From Marixanthotalea marina (GTDB lineage Bacteria > Bacteroidota > Bacteroidia > Flavobacteriales > Flavobacteriaceae), in NCBI GenBank assembly GCA_018883545.1, contig JAHLEH010000001.1, positions 1 to 64,000 of the forward strand: a stretch of 64,000 bases of DNA, in the 5' to 3' direction. The notes under the pieces are model-generated. The model did no database searches and was not told the origin of the DNA. It saw only the letters and a list, made by a program, of their open reading frames with translations. Below, one piece after another: positions 55,355 through 63,820 of this stretch; position 1 is the first letter of the stretch; each line of letters opens with the position of its first letter. The position numbers were made by a program, and so were the translations under genes.

Positions 55355-58300
55355 TTATTCTTCAATTGTTTTAATTGCAGGTTTACTAGATATTTTTTCT
55401 TGTAACCACTGGAATAAAATGAATAAAATGGGGATTATAAACACTCCTAAAATTGTACCTATAAGCATTCCGCCCGCAGCCCCTGTACCAATAGACCTGT
55501 TTCCTTCGGCTCCTACACCTTTAGCCAAGGCCAAAGGCATTAAACCCATAATGAAAGCAAAAGAAGTCATTAATATAGGCCTTAAACGTGTTTTGGCACC
55601 ATTAATGGCTGCGTTTACAATACTTTCGCCATTACGTCTTCGCTGTAACGCAAACTCTACTATTAATATGGCATTCTTTGCCAACAACCCTATAAGCATG
55701 ATTAAGGCAATCTGAAAATAGATGTTGTTTTCAAGCCCCAGAAATTTTGTACTTATGTAGGCTCCAAACACTCCAAAAGGAATGGATGTAACAACAGCTA
55801 GAGGTAAAATATAACTTTCGTATTGAGCACATAGCAAGAAATAGACGAACAGAATACTCAACACAAAGATGTACAACGTTTGACTTCCAGCATTAACTTC
55901 TTCTCGAGTTAACCCCGAATATGCTACCGTATAGTTATTTGGCAACTTGGCAACTTCCTCTTCAATCACCCTAATGGCATCGCCTGTACTATATCCTGGA
56001 TTAGTAGCACCACTTAAAGTAGTTGAATTGAACAGGTTAAAACGTGTTACCGATTGGGGACCATATGCCCTTTTTAAGGTTACAAACTGGGTGATGGGCG
56101 TCATCTCTCCTTTATCTGTTCTAACATACATACTATTCAAAGCCGAAACATCAGCCCGATCTTCGGGTAAGGATTGTATGTACACACGAAACTGTTTTCC
56201 AAACCTTGAGAAATCTGATGCATATATTCCTCCAATATAACCTTGAAGCGTTGAAAAAATACTGTTAACAGGTACTCCTTTTTCCTTTGCCAAGGGGACG
56301 TTTACTTCCATTTCATATTGTGGATAATTTGTATTGAAGGCCGATTTTGCATACTGTATCTCAGGATGTTTCATTAAAGCTCCAATAAACTCTTTTGTGG
56401 TTTTATCCAACGTTTTAAAATCACCTCCCACTTGGTCCAATAAATTCACCTCGAATCCTGCAGAGTTACCAAATCCACGAATACTAGGAGGCGCAAAGAA
56501 AATAATGTTGGCTCCAGGAATAGTTGCCGCAATACCAAACAACTGGTTGGTAATGGCCTCTGTTGATAGAGATTCATCTTCCCTTTCACTCCAGTCGTTA
56601 AGTTTAAAAAAACCAATGGCATAATTACTTCCCGAACCACTAAGCAAACTTCTTCCCCTTATGAGTGAAACCCCTTCAACACCTGGTAAATTATACGTTT
56701 TGTTGTAAAGTTCTTGGGCAACTTCTTGGGTTCTATCTAACGATGCACCTGCAGGCAATTCAATATCGGCAAAAATCAATCCTCTATCTTCATTAGGCAC
56801 AAACCCCGTAGGTGTTGTGTTAGAAGACCATAAAATTCCTATTACAACCAATATTACCAATACAGCTGAAATCCATTTTCTTTGGTATAAAAACCGGAGT
56901 GAGTTACCATATTTTTCAACGGTTGCGTTAAACCCGCGATTAAATAAAGTATAAAAACGCTGTAAAGCACCTTTCTTTTGTAAGGCCTCTTCATCATGGG
57001 ATTTTAAAAACAAGGCACACAATGCCGGACTTAATGTTAAAGCATTTACCGCAGATATTAAAATTGCAATAATTAATGTAACACCAAACTGTTTATAAAA
57101 TACCCCTGTTGGCCCTTGTACAAAAGTAACTGGTATAAATACTGCAGCCATTACAAGTGTTATGGAAATAATGGCTCCAGATATTTCATGCATTGCCGTA
57201 AGCGTTGCTTTTTTAGCATTTTTCTCTCCATGATCCAGCTTGGCATGTACGGCCTCTACCACCACAATAGCATCATCTACAACTATGCCTATGGCCAAAA
57301 CAAGAGCAAATAAAGTAAGTAGGTTTATAGAATAGCCAAATAAATTTAAAAAGAAAAAGGTTCCAATAATAGACACCGGTACTGCAATAGCCGGGATTAA
57401 AGTAGACCGAAAATCCTGTAAAAAAAGAAATACAACCAAAAACACAAGTAAAAAGGCCTCTATTAAAGTACTTACTACTTTATCTATGGATGCATTTAAA
57501 AATAGGCTTGTATCATACGGAATGAAAATATCCAGTCCTTTGGGCAATTTATCTTTAATACCATCCAACGTTATTTTTATATTTTCGATTATCTCTTGTG
57601 CATTAGAGCCTTTTGTTTGGAAAACCCCCATAAAAACAGCTGGTTTTCCTAAACTCATAGCGCTAGAACCATAAGATTGTGCATCTAACTCTATAGTAGC
57701 AACATCATTTAAACGCAACAGCTCTCCATTATCAAGTGCTTTTACTATGATATCCGAATACTGTTTTTCTTCCTTAAAACGTCCTTTATACTTAACAACA
57801 TACGAAAAAGCTTCGCCATTATTCTCTCCTAAAGACCCAGCAGCAGCCTCTAGATTCTGTTCTTTTAAAACAGCGGTAATATCTGAAGGTATTAAGTTAT
57901 ATGCTGCCAACTTCTCTGGTTTTAACCAAATACGCATGGCATAATCCTGCTGCGAAAAAACACTAACATCGCCAACTCCATTAATTCTTTGAAGGGCAGG
58001 AATAACGTTAATCCTTAAGTAGTTTTGAATAAATGTTGCATCATAATCTTCATTATCTGAATAAAGCGACAGGAACATTAAAGCACTTGTTTCCTGCTTT
58101 TGGGTGGTTACACCAGTTTGCTTAACCTCTTGTGGCAACAACGGATTGGCGCGTGCAACCCTGTTTTGGACATTTACAGCGGCCACATCGGCATCAACGT
58201 TTTGATCGAAATATACCGTAATGTCGGCACCACCGTTATTTGAAGCTGTTGAGGTAATATAGGTCATTCCCTCCACACCGTTTATTTGTTCTTCAATAGG

Positions 58301-58489
58301 AATGATAACACTCTCTAAAACCGTTTCAGCATTAGCTCCAGGATAAGAAGCCGCCACTTTAATGGTTGGCGGGGCTATATCTGGATATTGCTCTATTGGT
58401 AAGCTTGAAATACTTATGAAACCAAGCATTAATATAATGATAGAAATAACCGTTGAAAGTACCGGTCTTTCAATAAATGTTTTTAACAT
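55355..58489 (-). CDS. RND multidrug efflux permease (AcrB family)
   Basis: The inner-membrane drug/proton antiporter of the tripartite pump, 1044 residues. Signatures include PVLSTVISIIIMLMG-like TM1, SIKDVAT-type docking loops, the proton relay in TM4 (IGIVVDDAIVVVEAV) and GLLAKNAILIVEFA in TM10. The family is HAE1. It lies 12 bp downstream of the membrane fusion protein and 5 bp upstream of the outer membrane factor, giving a standard operon. Confidence 0.95.
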   Translation of the reverse strand: MLKTFIERPVLSTVISIIILMLGFISISSLPIEQYPDIAPPTIKVAASYPGANAETVLESVIIPIEEQINGVEGMTYITSTASNNGGADITVYFDQNVDADVAAVNVQNRVARANPLLPQEVKQTGVTTQKQETSALMFLSLYSDNEDYDATFIQNYLRINVIPALQRINGVGDVSVFSQQDYAMRIWLKPEKLAAYNLIPSDITAVLKEQNLEAAAGSLGENNGEAFSYVVKYKGRFKEEKQYSDIIVKALDNGELLRLNDVATIELDAQSYGSSAMSLGKPAVFMGVFQTKGSNAQEIIENIKITLDGIKDKLPKGLDIFIPYDTSLFLNASIDKVVSTLIEAFLLVFLVVFLFLQDFRSTLIPAIAVPVSIIGTFFFLNLFGYSINLLTLFALVLAIGIVVDDAIVVVEAVHAKLDHGEKNAKKATLTAMHEISGAIISITLVMAAVFIPVTFVQGPTGVFYKQFGVTLIIAILISAVNALTLSPALCALFLKSHDEEALQKKGALQRFYTLFNRGFNATVEKYGNSLRFLYQRKWISAVLVILVVIGILWSSNTTPTGFVPNEDRGLIFADIELPAGASLDRTQEVAQELYNKTYNLPGVEGVSLIRGRSLLSGSGSNYAIGFFKLNDWSEREDESLSTEAITNQLFGIAATIPGANIIFFAPPSIRGFGNSAGFEVNLLDQVGGDFKTLDKTTKEFIGALMKHPEIQYAKSAFNTNYPQYEMEVNVPLAKEKGVPVNSIFSTLQGYIGGIYASDFSRFGKQFRVYIQSLPEDRADVSALNSMYVRTDKGEMTPITQFVTLKRAYGPQSVTRFNLFNSTTLSGATNPGYSTGDAIRVIEEEVAKLPNNYTVAYSGLTREEVNAGSQTLYIFVLSILFVYFLLCAQYESYILPLAVVTSIPFGVFGAYISTKFLGLENNIYFQIALIMLIGLLAKNAILIVEFALQRRRNGESIVNAAINGAKTRLRPILMTSFAFIMGLMPLALAKGVGAEGNRSIGTGAAGGMLIGTILGVFIIPILFILFQWLQEKISSKPAIKTIEE

Positions 58490-58501
58490 AATTACGAGTT
58501 T

Positions 58502-59638
58502 CTAATTTTTGAACAACACTTCAATGGGCTTTATAACGCTGTCAAACGGCTTCTCCTGTGGTAAAATTGGCATTCCGTCTTGTAGTTTATTGGCTCCAGT
58601 TACAACAATTCTATCTCCTTTTTTAATACCTGTTTCTACCACGTATAAATTATTTATGTTATCCTTTATGGTTAACAATGACGATGAAACGGTGTTATCG
58701 TTCGCTACTTTAAATAGCATAACACGTCCTTGTTGTTCAAATGTTGATTCTTGGGGAATAACAATGGCATTCTCATAAACAGTAGGAACCTGTATTTTAC
58801 CGCTATTCCCGTTGGTTAATAATTGATTGGGATTCTTAAATATAGCCCTAAAACTTACCGTACCCGTATTTGGATTTATCTGTGCCGAGCTTGTTTGAAT
58901 TTTACCGGTTTCAGAATACATACCTCCGTTTGCCATGACTAAATTGACCTCTGGAAAGTTTGCAATCTTTTCATCTAAACTTTTACCTTCTGTGTGCTGC
59001 AAAAAGTCTAAATAATCAGCTTCATTCATCGTAAAAAAAGCATATACTTGCTGTATATCACTTACAACCGTTAATGGTGTAGCATCATTAGGGCTTACTA
59101 AAGAACCTTCCCTAAAATTAATAGCACCCACATACCCATTTACTGAACTTTTTACCGTGGCATAATCTATATTGGCTACAATACTACTGTAATTTGCTTT
59201 GGCTTGGGCTAAATTTGCCTTGGCTGTTTCCAACTGCACAGCGCTAATAATGTTTTTCTCTACCAAAGGAATCAGTTTATCAACCTCAACCTGGGCAACA
59301 TTAATGCGAGCCTTAGCTGCTCCCGCATCCTCGTTAAGCGATTGTGTTTCCAACTTGAACAGCACCTGTCCTTTTTGTACTTTCTGTCCTTCGTCCACAT
59401 ATACTTTTTGGATATAGCCAGATGTTTTTGCCCTAACATCACTATTTACAACCCCTTCTATATTGGCTGGATACTCTTTATATCCAGTTACCGTTTTATT
59501 TTCCAACTGGGCTACAGGGAATGGGAGGGCTGTTGTTTGTGCTGAGGCAGTTTGATTTGCTTCTTTGTTACCGCAACTCGCCAAAACCAATAATAGTGCA
59601 GATGATATTATTACTAATTTATAATTGATATTCTTCAT
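58502..59638 (-). CDS. RND efflux membrane fusion protein (AcrA family)
   Basis: A periplasmic adaptor of 378 residues with a lipobox (LLVLASC, Cys22). The order is a barrel-sandwich hybrid (lipoyl-like) region with YIQKVYVDEGQKVQKGQVLF, an alpha hairpin (about 110-170), then beta barrel and membrane-proximal domains with YVVETGIKKGDRIVVTGANKLQDGM. It joins the pump and outer membrane factor. Confidence 0.94.
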   Translation of the reverse strand: MKNINYKLVIISSALLLVLASCGNKEANQTASAQTTALPFPVAQLENKTVTGYKEYPANIEGVVNSDVRAKTSGYIQKVYVDEGQKVQKGQVLFKLETQSLNEDAGAAKARINVAQVEVDKLIPLVEKNIISAVQLETAKANLAQAKANYSSIVANIDYATVKSSVNGYVGAINFREGSLVSPNDATPLTVVSDIQQVYAFFTMNEADYLDFLQHTEGKSLDEKIANFPEVNLVMANGGMYSETGKIQTSSAQINPNTGTVSFRAIFKNPNQLLTNGNSGKIQVPTVYENAIVIPQESTFEQQGRVMLFKVANDNTVSSSLLTIKDNINNLYVVETGIKKGDRIVVTGANKLQDGMPILPQEKPFDSVIKPIEVLFKN

Positions 59639-59648
59639 TTTTATAACA

Positions 59649-60149
59649 TTATAGTTTATTTATGGTACTCAAAATTTTTGTTTTTAGCTCTAAAATAGAA
59701 TTGGTGGCTTCGTTTAAAAACTGTATATAGTTATCATGAAATCCCAAGTCGAATTTTGAACTCTCATCAGTAGTTTTAGAATTAACCTGTTCTTTATACT
59801 CCTTAATTTCTATATGCAATTCTTTCTGAACAGACCATGTATTAATCATATTATCAATACTTTGAATAATGTTGTCTGGATTCATCATAAAGTATTTTTT
59901 ACGGTCGCCCACCTTAGTGAAATAGACAATTTTATTAAGATCCTGAAGATGGTTTAAATGGGTTGAAATGGTACTCTTACTAGCACATAAAATAGTTACC
60001 AAATCTTCAAAGGTTGTTCCTTTCTTGCCAGTTAATATAATGTACGATAGAATTCTGGCAGCTACAGGAGCCAATTGCTCCTTGGTTTCTAAAAAAACGC
60101 CCAATTTTTCAACTAAGGCTAGTTTTTGTTTGCATACAGCATCACTCAT
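59649..60149 (-). CDS. GbsR/MarR-family regulator of the efflux operon
   Basis: A 166-residue helix-turn-helix regulator. The winged helix covers about 20-85, with LSYIILTGKKGTTFEDLVTILCASKSTISTHLNHL. The C-terminal half is helical. It is GbsR-like, as found in front of flavobacterial RND pumps. It is the first gene of the efflux operon (10 bp upstream of the fusion protein), so it probably controls its own promoter. I start it at the ATG at 60149; an in-frame TTG at 60155 is less likely. Confidence 0.9.
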   Translation of the reverse strand: MSDAVCKQKLALVEKLGVFLETKEQLAPVAARILSYIILTGKKGTTFEDLVTILCASKSTISTHLNHLQDLNKIVYFTKVGDRKKYFMMNPDNIIQSIDNMINTWSVQKELHIEIKEYKEQVNSKTTDESSKFDLGFHDNYIQFLNEATNSILELKTKILSTINKL

Positions 60150-60168
60150 ATTCAATAAAATTTGGATG

Positions 60169-60208
60169 CAAAAATACTAAAGGTTCGTTTTATTCCGAAC
60201 TAAACGAA
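60169..60208 (-). promoter_or_regulatory. Efflux operon promoter and inverted-repeat operator
   Basis: The minus-strand -7 element TATTTTTG (60169-60176) is an exact match. Upstream, over the expected -33 position, lies an inverted repeat GTTCG (60183-60187) and CGAAC (60196-60200). A nested longer pair TTCGTTT (60184-60190) and AAACGAA (60202-60208) overlaps it. This is the natural place for GbsR or TetR to bind. Confidence 0.55.
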
Positions 60209-60225
60209 GTTAAATAAGTGTTAAA

Positions 60226-60254
60226 TAAAAAAAACCGATTTAAAATCGGCTTTT
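60226..60254 (-). terminator. pheS terminator
   Basis: CCGATTT (60235-60241) and AAATCGG (60243-60249) form a hairpin followed on the minus strand by eight T residues. It lies 30 bp past the pheS stop. Confidence 0.85.
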
Positions 60255-60282
60255 CTTATAATAGTTCTTTGGCTTTATAATG

Positions 60283-61302
60283 CTAAAACGCACTCTTAAA
60301 CTGCTCCAAAAACCGAACATCATTTTCACTTAATAAACGAATATCGCCTATTTGATGTAATAACATGGTAATACGGTCGATGCCCATACCGAAAGCAAAA
60401 CCAGAATACTCTTTAGAATCGATACCACAGTTTTCCAACACATTGGGATCTACCATACCACAACCCATAATTTCCAACCAGCCTGTACCTTTGGTAATGC
60501 GGTAATCAATTTCTGTTTCCAAGCCCCAATATACATCTACCTCAGCACTGGGCTCTGTAAATGGAAAGTAAGACGGACGTAAACGTATTTTAGACTTGCC
60601 GAACATTTCTGTGGTAAAATATTGAAGGGTTTGCTTTAAGTCGGCAAAGCTTACATCTTTATCAATATACAAGCCCTCTACCTGATGGAAAAAACAGTGC
60701 GAACGCGCCGAAATAGCTTCGTTTCTATACACGCGTCCCGGTGATATGGTACGGATGGGCGGTTTATTATTTTCCATATAGCGTACCTGTACCGAACTGG
60801 TGTGTGTACGCAACAAAATATCGGGATCAGTTTGGATGAAAAACGTATCCTGCATATCACGCGCTGGATGGTATTCTGGTAAGTTTAAGGCTGTAAAATT
60901 ATGCCAATCGTCTTCAATTTCCGGTCCTTCACTCACATTAAAACCAATACGTGAAAAAATATCAATGATTTGATTTCTAACTATAGATATAGGATGGCGA
61001 GCCCCAATTTGAACGGGTTCTCCAGGACGAGATAAATCGCCATAAACACCCTTAATTTCCTCTTTACTTTCTAGCTCTTCCTTTAAGGTATTCACCTTAT
61101 CTTCCGCTGTTTTTTTAAGCTTATTGATAACTTGTCCAAATTCCTTTTTTTGGTCGTTCGCTACATTTTTAAACTCAGCAAAATAATCATTAAGCAAGCC
61201 TTTTTTTCCTAAATATTTTATACGAAAAGCTTCAATTTCCTCTTTCGATTGTGCTTTAAAAGCTTCGGCTTCTGCAATGAGTTCTTTTATCTTATCTATC
61301 AT
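60283..61302 (-). CDS. pheS: Phenylalanyl-tRNA synthetase, alpha subunit
   Basis: This is the catalytic subunit charging tRNA-Phe. Length 339. An N-terminal coiled coil (about 1-90) precedes the class II core, with LRTHTSSVQVRYM, YRNEAISARSHCFFHQVEGLYI and GFAFGMGIDRITML (motif 3). The beta-subunit gene pheT is not in the window. Its promoter must lie between 61303 and 61434, a spacer occupied by a repeat-like element. Confidence 0.97.
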   Translation of the reverse strand: MIDKIKELIAEAEAFKAQSKEEIEAFRIKYLGKKGLLNDYFAEFKNVANDQKKEFGQVINKLKKTAEDKVNTLKEELESKEEIKGVYGDLSRPGEPVQIGARHPISIVRNQIIDIFSRIGFNVSEGPEIEDDWHNFTALNLPEYHPARDMQDTFFIQTDPDILLRTHTSSVQVRYMENNKPPIRTISPGRVYRNEAISARSHCFFHQVEGLYIDKDVSFADLKQTLQYFTTEMFGKSKIRLRPSYFPFTEPSAEVDVYWGLETEIDYRITKGTGWLEIMGCGMVDPNVLENCGIDSKEYSGFAFGMGIDRITMLLHQIGDIRLLSENDVRFLEQFKSAF

Positions 61303-61340
61303 AATTCCAATTCAAAATGATGGCAAATTTAATTAAATTC

Positions 61341-61430
61341 TCGTCATTACGAGGTGCTGGCAACAAACTAATCTTTAAAAAAACAAACAGATTGCCCCAA
61401 AAAATCACCAATTTGCTGTGCAGTGACGTA
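61341..61430. repeat. Degenerate extragenic repeat-like element
   Basis: The block begins TCGTCATTACGAGG (61341-61354) and ends GCAGTGACGT (61420-61429), so its ends are imperfect inverted copies of each other (CGTCATTAC against CGTCACTGC). Internal pieces CAACAAACTAATC and ACAAACAGATTGCC echo each other. The look matches CGTCATTGCGAG-type dispersed palindromic repeats seen in various bacteria, here decayed. Confidence 0.45.
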
Positions 61431-61434
61431 GAAA

Positions 61435-61791
61435 TTAACGGATATATTCCGTTTCCAAAAAGTAATTCACAATGGCTTCTTTCATTAAAATGGCTTGTTC
61501 ACCCGCCTTTAAATGGGGCAAACTTGCCAAGGCTTTATAATGTGGCCAGCCTTCATTGTCAACAAAATCGAGTTCGTAATAACCGTAAGGTTGTAGCAAC
61601 TTACAAATGGCAATATGCATCAAATCTAATTTTTGGTCCTTTTTAAAAGTTCTATCCAACTGCCCAAGTTCTTGTATGCCTATAAGATAAATAATGGCAT
61701 CCAAATCTAAAGTATCCCCATCGGCAAATTGATTTGATAGTTTCGTTACCACCAAATCCCATCGTTCTTTTAACTGTTCATCTCTTGCCAT
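61435..61791 (-). CDS. Conserved hypothetical protein
   Basis: A 118-residue cytosolic protein, mostly helical, with aromatic LLQPYGYYELDFVDNEGWPHYKAL in the middle. No named family comes to mind. It sits between pheS and cvpA on the minus strand, with a 66-bp gap to the divergent cvpA. Confidence 0.7.
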   Translation of the reverse strand: MARDEQLKERWDLVVTKLSNQFADGDTLDLDAIIYLIGIQELGQLDRTFKKDQKLDLMHIAICKLLQPYGYYELDFVDNEGWPHYKALASLPHLKAGEQAILMKEAIVNYFLETEYIR

Positions 61792-61832
61792 TACTTAATA
61801 ACGTGAAAGGTTATAAAATGGCAAAGTTAACT

Positions 61833-61840
61833 TATATTTG
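61833..61840 (+). promoter_or_regulatory. cvpA -7 promoter element
   Basis: TATATTTG, an exact TAnnTTTG match, 17 bp before the cvpA ATG. Confidence 0.6.
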
Positions 61841-61857
61841 ATAAAAATCTTTAGAAT

Positions 61858-62397
61858 ATGGGTATTTTGGATATTGCTTTACTTGTGCTTTTAATTTTAG
61901 GTTTGGCACGTGGGTTTAAGCGTGGTTTTTTTGTTGAGTTGGCGTCTTTAGTTGCTTTAATAGCTGGTGTTTATGGTGCATTCCATTTCAGTAATTATGC
62001 CGCTTCTTTTTTTGAAGAAAAGGTAGATTGGGATCAGAATACCATTAATATATTGGCTTTTGTATCTACTTTTATAATTATTGTATTGGTAATTGCTTTG
62101 GCAGGAAAAGCGCTTACCAAAATAGCCGATTTTGCCATGTTAGGGCTTTTAAATAAACTGTTTGGCGCGCTTTTTAGCGGACTCAAAATAGCTCTGATTT
62201 TAAGTGTACTTTTAATTGTTTTGGAAAAGATGAATGCCAATATTTTATTTGTTAAGGAGAAGGATAAAGAAGCATCTGTTCTTTACAAGCCAATAAAATC
62301 GATTGTACCGACCATTTTTCCCAATATAATAGTGAATGGCAAACCTATAGGTGAAGATTTAAATAATGAAAACGATACTCTGGAAAATGAAGAATAG
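61858..62397 (+). CDS. cvpA: CvpA-family membrane protein
   Basis: CvpA proteins have four or so membrane helices and are linked to colicin V export and envelope homeostasis in other bacteria. The 179-residue protein starts DIALLVLLILGLARGFKRGFFVELASLVALIAGVYGAF, the family signature. It has further helices at about 60-83 and 95-121 and a polar tail. It stands alone behind its own promoter. Confidence 0.9.
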   Translation: MGILDIALLVLLILGLARGFKRGFFVELASLVALIAGVYGAFHFSNYAASFFEEKVDWDQNTINILAFVSTFIIIVLVIALAGKALTKIADFAMLGLLNKLFGALFSGLKIALILSVLLIVLEKMNANILFVKEKDKEASVLYKPIKSIVPTIFPNIIVNGKPIGEDLNNENDTLENEE

Positions 62398-62401
62398 CCA
62401 A

Positions 62402-63028
62402 TTAATCTAAATGGTAAATCTCCATAATATCTTTTAAATACTTTGTGAAGTTAATTTTAAGATCTATTAATTTACCAGTGTGCACATCGAACACCCAACC
62501 GTGCACCTGTAAGCCTTTGGTTCTAATAGCTTTTTGAACAACAGCTGTTTTAATAAGATTAACACATTGCTCTTTTACATTAAGTTCTACCAGCCTTTCG
62601 TATTTTTTTTCTTCATTATCTATGGCATTTAACTCTTTATTGTGAATCCGGTATACATCACGAATATTGCGTAGCCAAGGATTTAAAATACCTAAATCTG
62701 CCGATTGCATGGCTGCTTTAACACCACCACATTCATAATGGCCACAAACAACTACATGATTTACTTTTAAATGATCTACAGCATAATTAATAACAGACAT
62801 CACATTTAAATCGATGCTAATCACCATATTGGCTATATTACGGTGTACAAATACATCGCCCGGTCCCAAGCCCATAAGCTCTTCAGCCGTTACGCGACTA
62901 TCAGAACATCCAATAAATAAAAGCTCTGGTGTTTGCCCTTTTCCTAAATCTTCAAAGTAATTTTGGTTAAGTTCTAGTTTTTCCTCAATCCAAGATTGGT
63001 TGTTTTTAAATACTTTATCTATATCCAT
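62402..63028 (-). CDS. can: Beta carbonic anhydrase (second copy)
   Basis: A zinc carbonic anhydrase of 208 residues of the Can/CynT type. Zinc and catalytic residues are Cys41, Asp43 and Arg45 (CSDSR), His97 and Cys100 (GHYECGG). The sequence differs from the SulP-linked copy in the segment after the active site (YAVDHLKVNHVVVCGHYECGG). It probably supplies bicarbonate for PEP carboxylase and fatty acid synthesis. It is monocistronic and convergent with cvpA. Confidence 0.94.
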   Translation of the reverse strand: MDIDKVFKNNQSWIEEKLELNQNYFEDLGKGQTPELLFIGCSDSRVTAEELMGLGPGDVFVHRNIANMVISIDLNVMSVINYAVDHLKVNHVVVCGHYECGGVKAAMQSADLGILNPWLRNIRDVYRIHNKELNAIDNEEKKYERLVELNVKEQCVNLIKTAVVQKAIRTKGLQVHGWVFDVHTGKLIDLKINFTKYLKDIMEIYHLD

Positions 63029-63069
63029 TTGCTGAGATTGCTATTAGATAAAGATACACAAAATAATAA

Positions 63070-63819
63070 TCAAAGAGTCTTAATATCTGCACTAGGAATC
63101 CAGCCTGTTTTACCATCGGAAAGCTTTATTTTTTTCCAGTTATTAATGGTATCCAAAACTTGCACCTTTGTACCTTCATGAAGCATAAAGGCTTCTTCGC
63201 TTCTTAAATTAGGCTCTGCTTTAACCTTGCTTTCTTGTGCAAAAACAATAGCAGGTCTATCACTTTTCTCTAAATTGAATTTATGGAATGCCAACACTAA
63301 GGAGCCAATTATAAAAACCAACGAAGCCATACTGCCTATAAAAGCCACTCGTTTTTTTACCGAAGTATAGGCAAAATCATAAAATATAAATAGCAGCACA
63401 AAACAGATTACAAAAACTATTGCTGTTTTGGCCCAACCATCAAAGGTCATGTAATTGGCAATGTTGTTTATTAATTTGGTGGTCCATGCTTCAGGCACTG
63501 TATCAATAGCATCAATAGTCATATTTTTTGCAAATGCCAAATTGTTCAGTATGTCCTTATCGTTTGGGTCTAATTGCAAAGCTTTTTCGTAATAATAAAT
63601 ACTAGGAGCCACACCATTTAATTTATAATAGGCATTACCCAAATTGAAATATAATTCAGCAGAATGATTATCTGAGTCCAAAATCTGCTTATACACTTCT
63701 ATAGCTTCCAGATATTTGCCTTGGTTATAAAGTTTATTTCCTTTTTCAAATAGCACATTATTTTGTGCTATTCCAGAAATACTGAAAAAAATGGCCAGAA
63801 TGTATATGACATATTTCAT
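63070..63819 (-). CDS. batE: BatE: TPR and SH3-domain protein
   Basis: BatE belongs to the Bacteroides aerotolerance cluster (batA-E). The 249-residue protein has a signal segment, TPR repeats (about 22-95, GNKLYNQGKYLEAIEVYKQIL and NLGNAYYKLN), two hydrophobic segments (about 125-145 and 155-176) and a C-terminal bacterial SH3 domain (about 190-248) with FMLHEGTKVQVLD and GWIPSADI. It starts 1 bp after the stop of batD upstream, the usual order. Confidence 0.9.
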   Translation of the reverse strand: MKYVIYILAIFFSISGIAQNNVLFEKGNKLYNQGKYLEAIEVYKQILDSDNHSAELYFNLGNAYYKLNGVAPSIYYYEKALQLDPNDKDILNNLAFAKNMTIDAIDTVPEAWTTKLINNIANYMTFDGWAKTAIVFVICFVLLFIFYDFAYTSVKKRVAFIGSMASLVFIIGSLVLAFHKFNLEKSDRPAIVFAQESKVKAEPNLRSEEAFMLHEGTKVQVLDTINNWKKIKLSDGKTGWIPSADIKTL

Positions 63820-63820
63820 C

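Noticed and set aside
55419-58000. Antisense open frames across the RND permease
   Set aside because: They lack recognisable domains and follow the codon pattern of the real minus-strand gene.
61317-61646. 109-codon plus-strand frame over the pheS upstream region
   Set aside because: It overlaps the repeat-like block and the conserved gene at 61435 and has no protein-like pattern.
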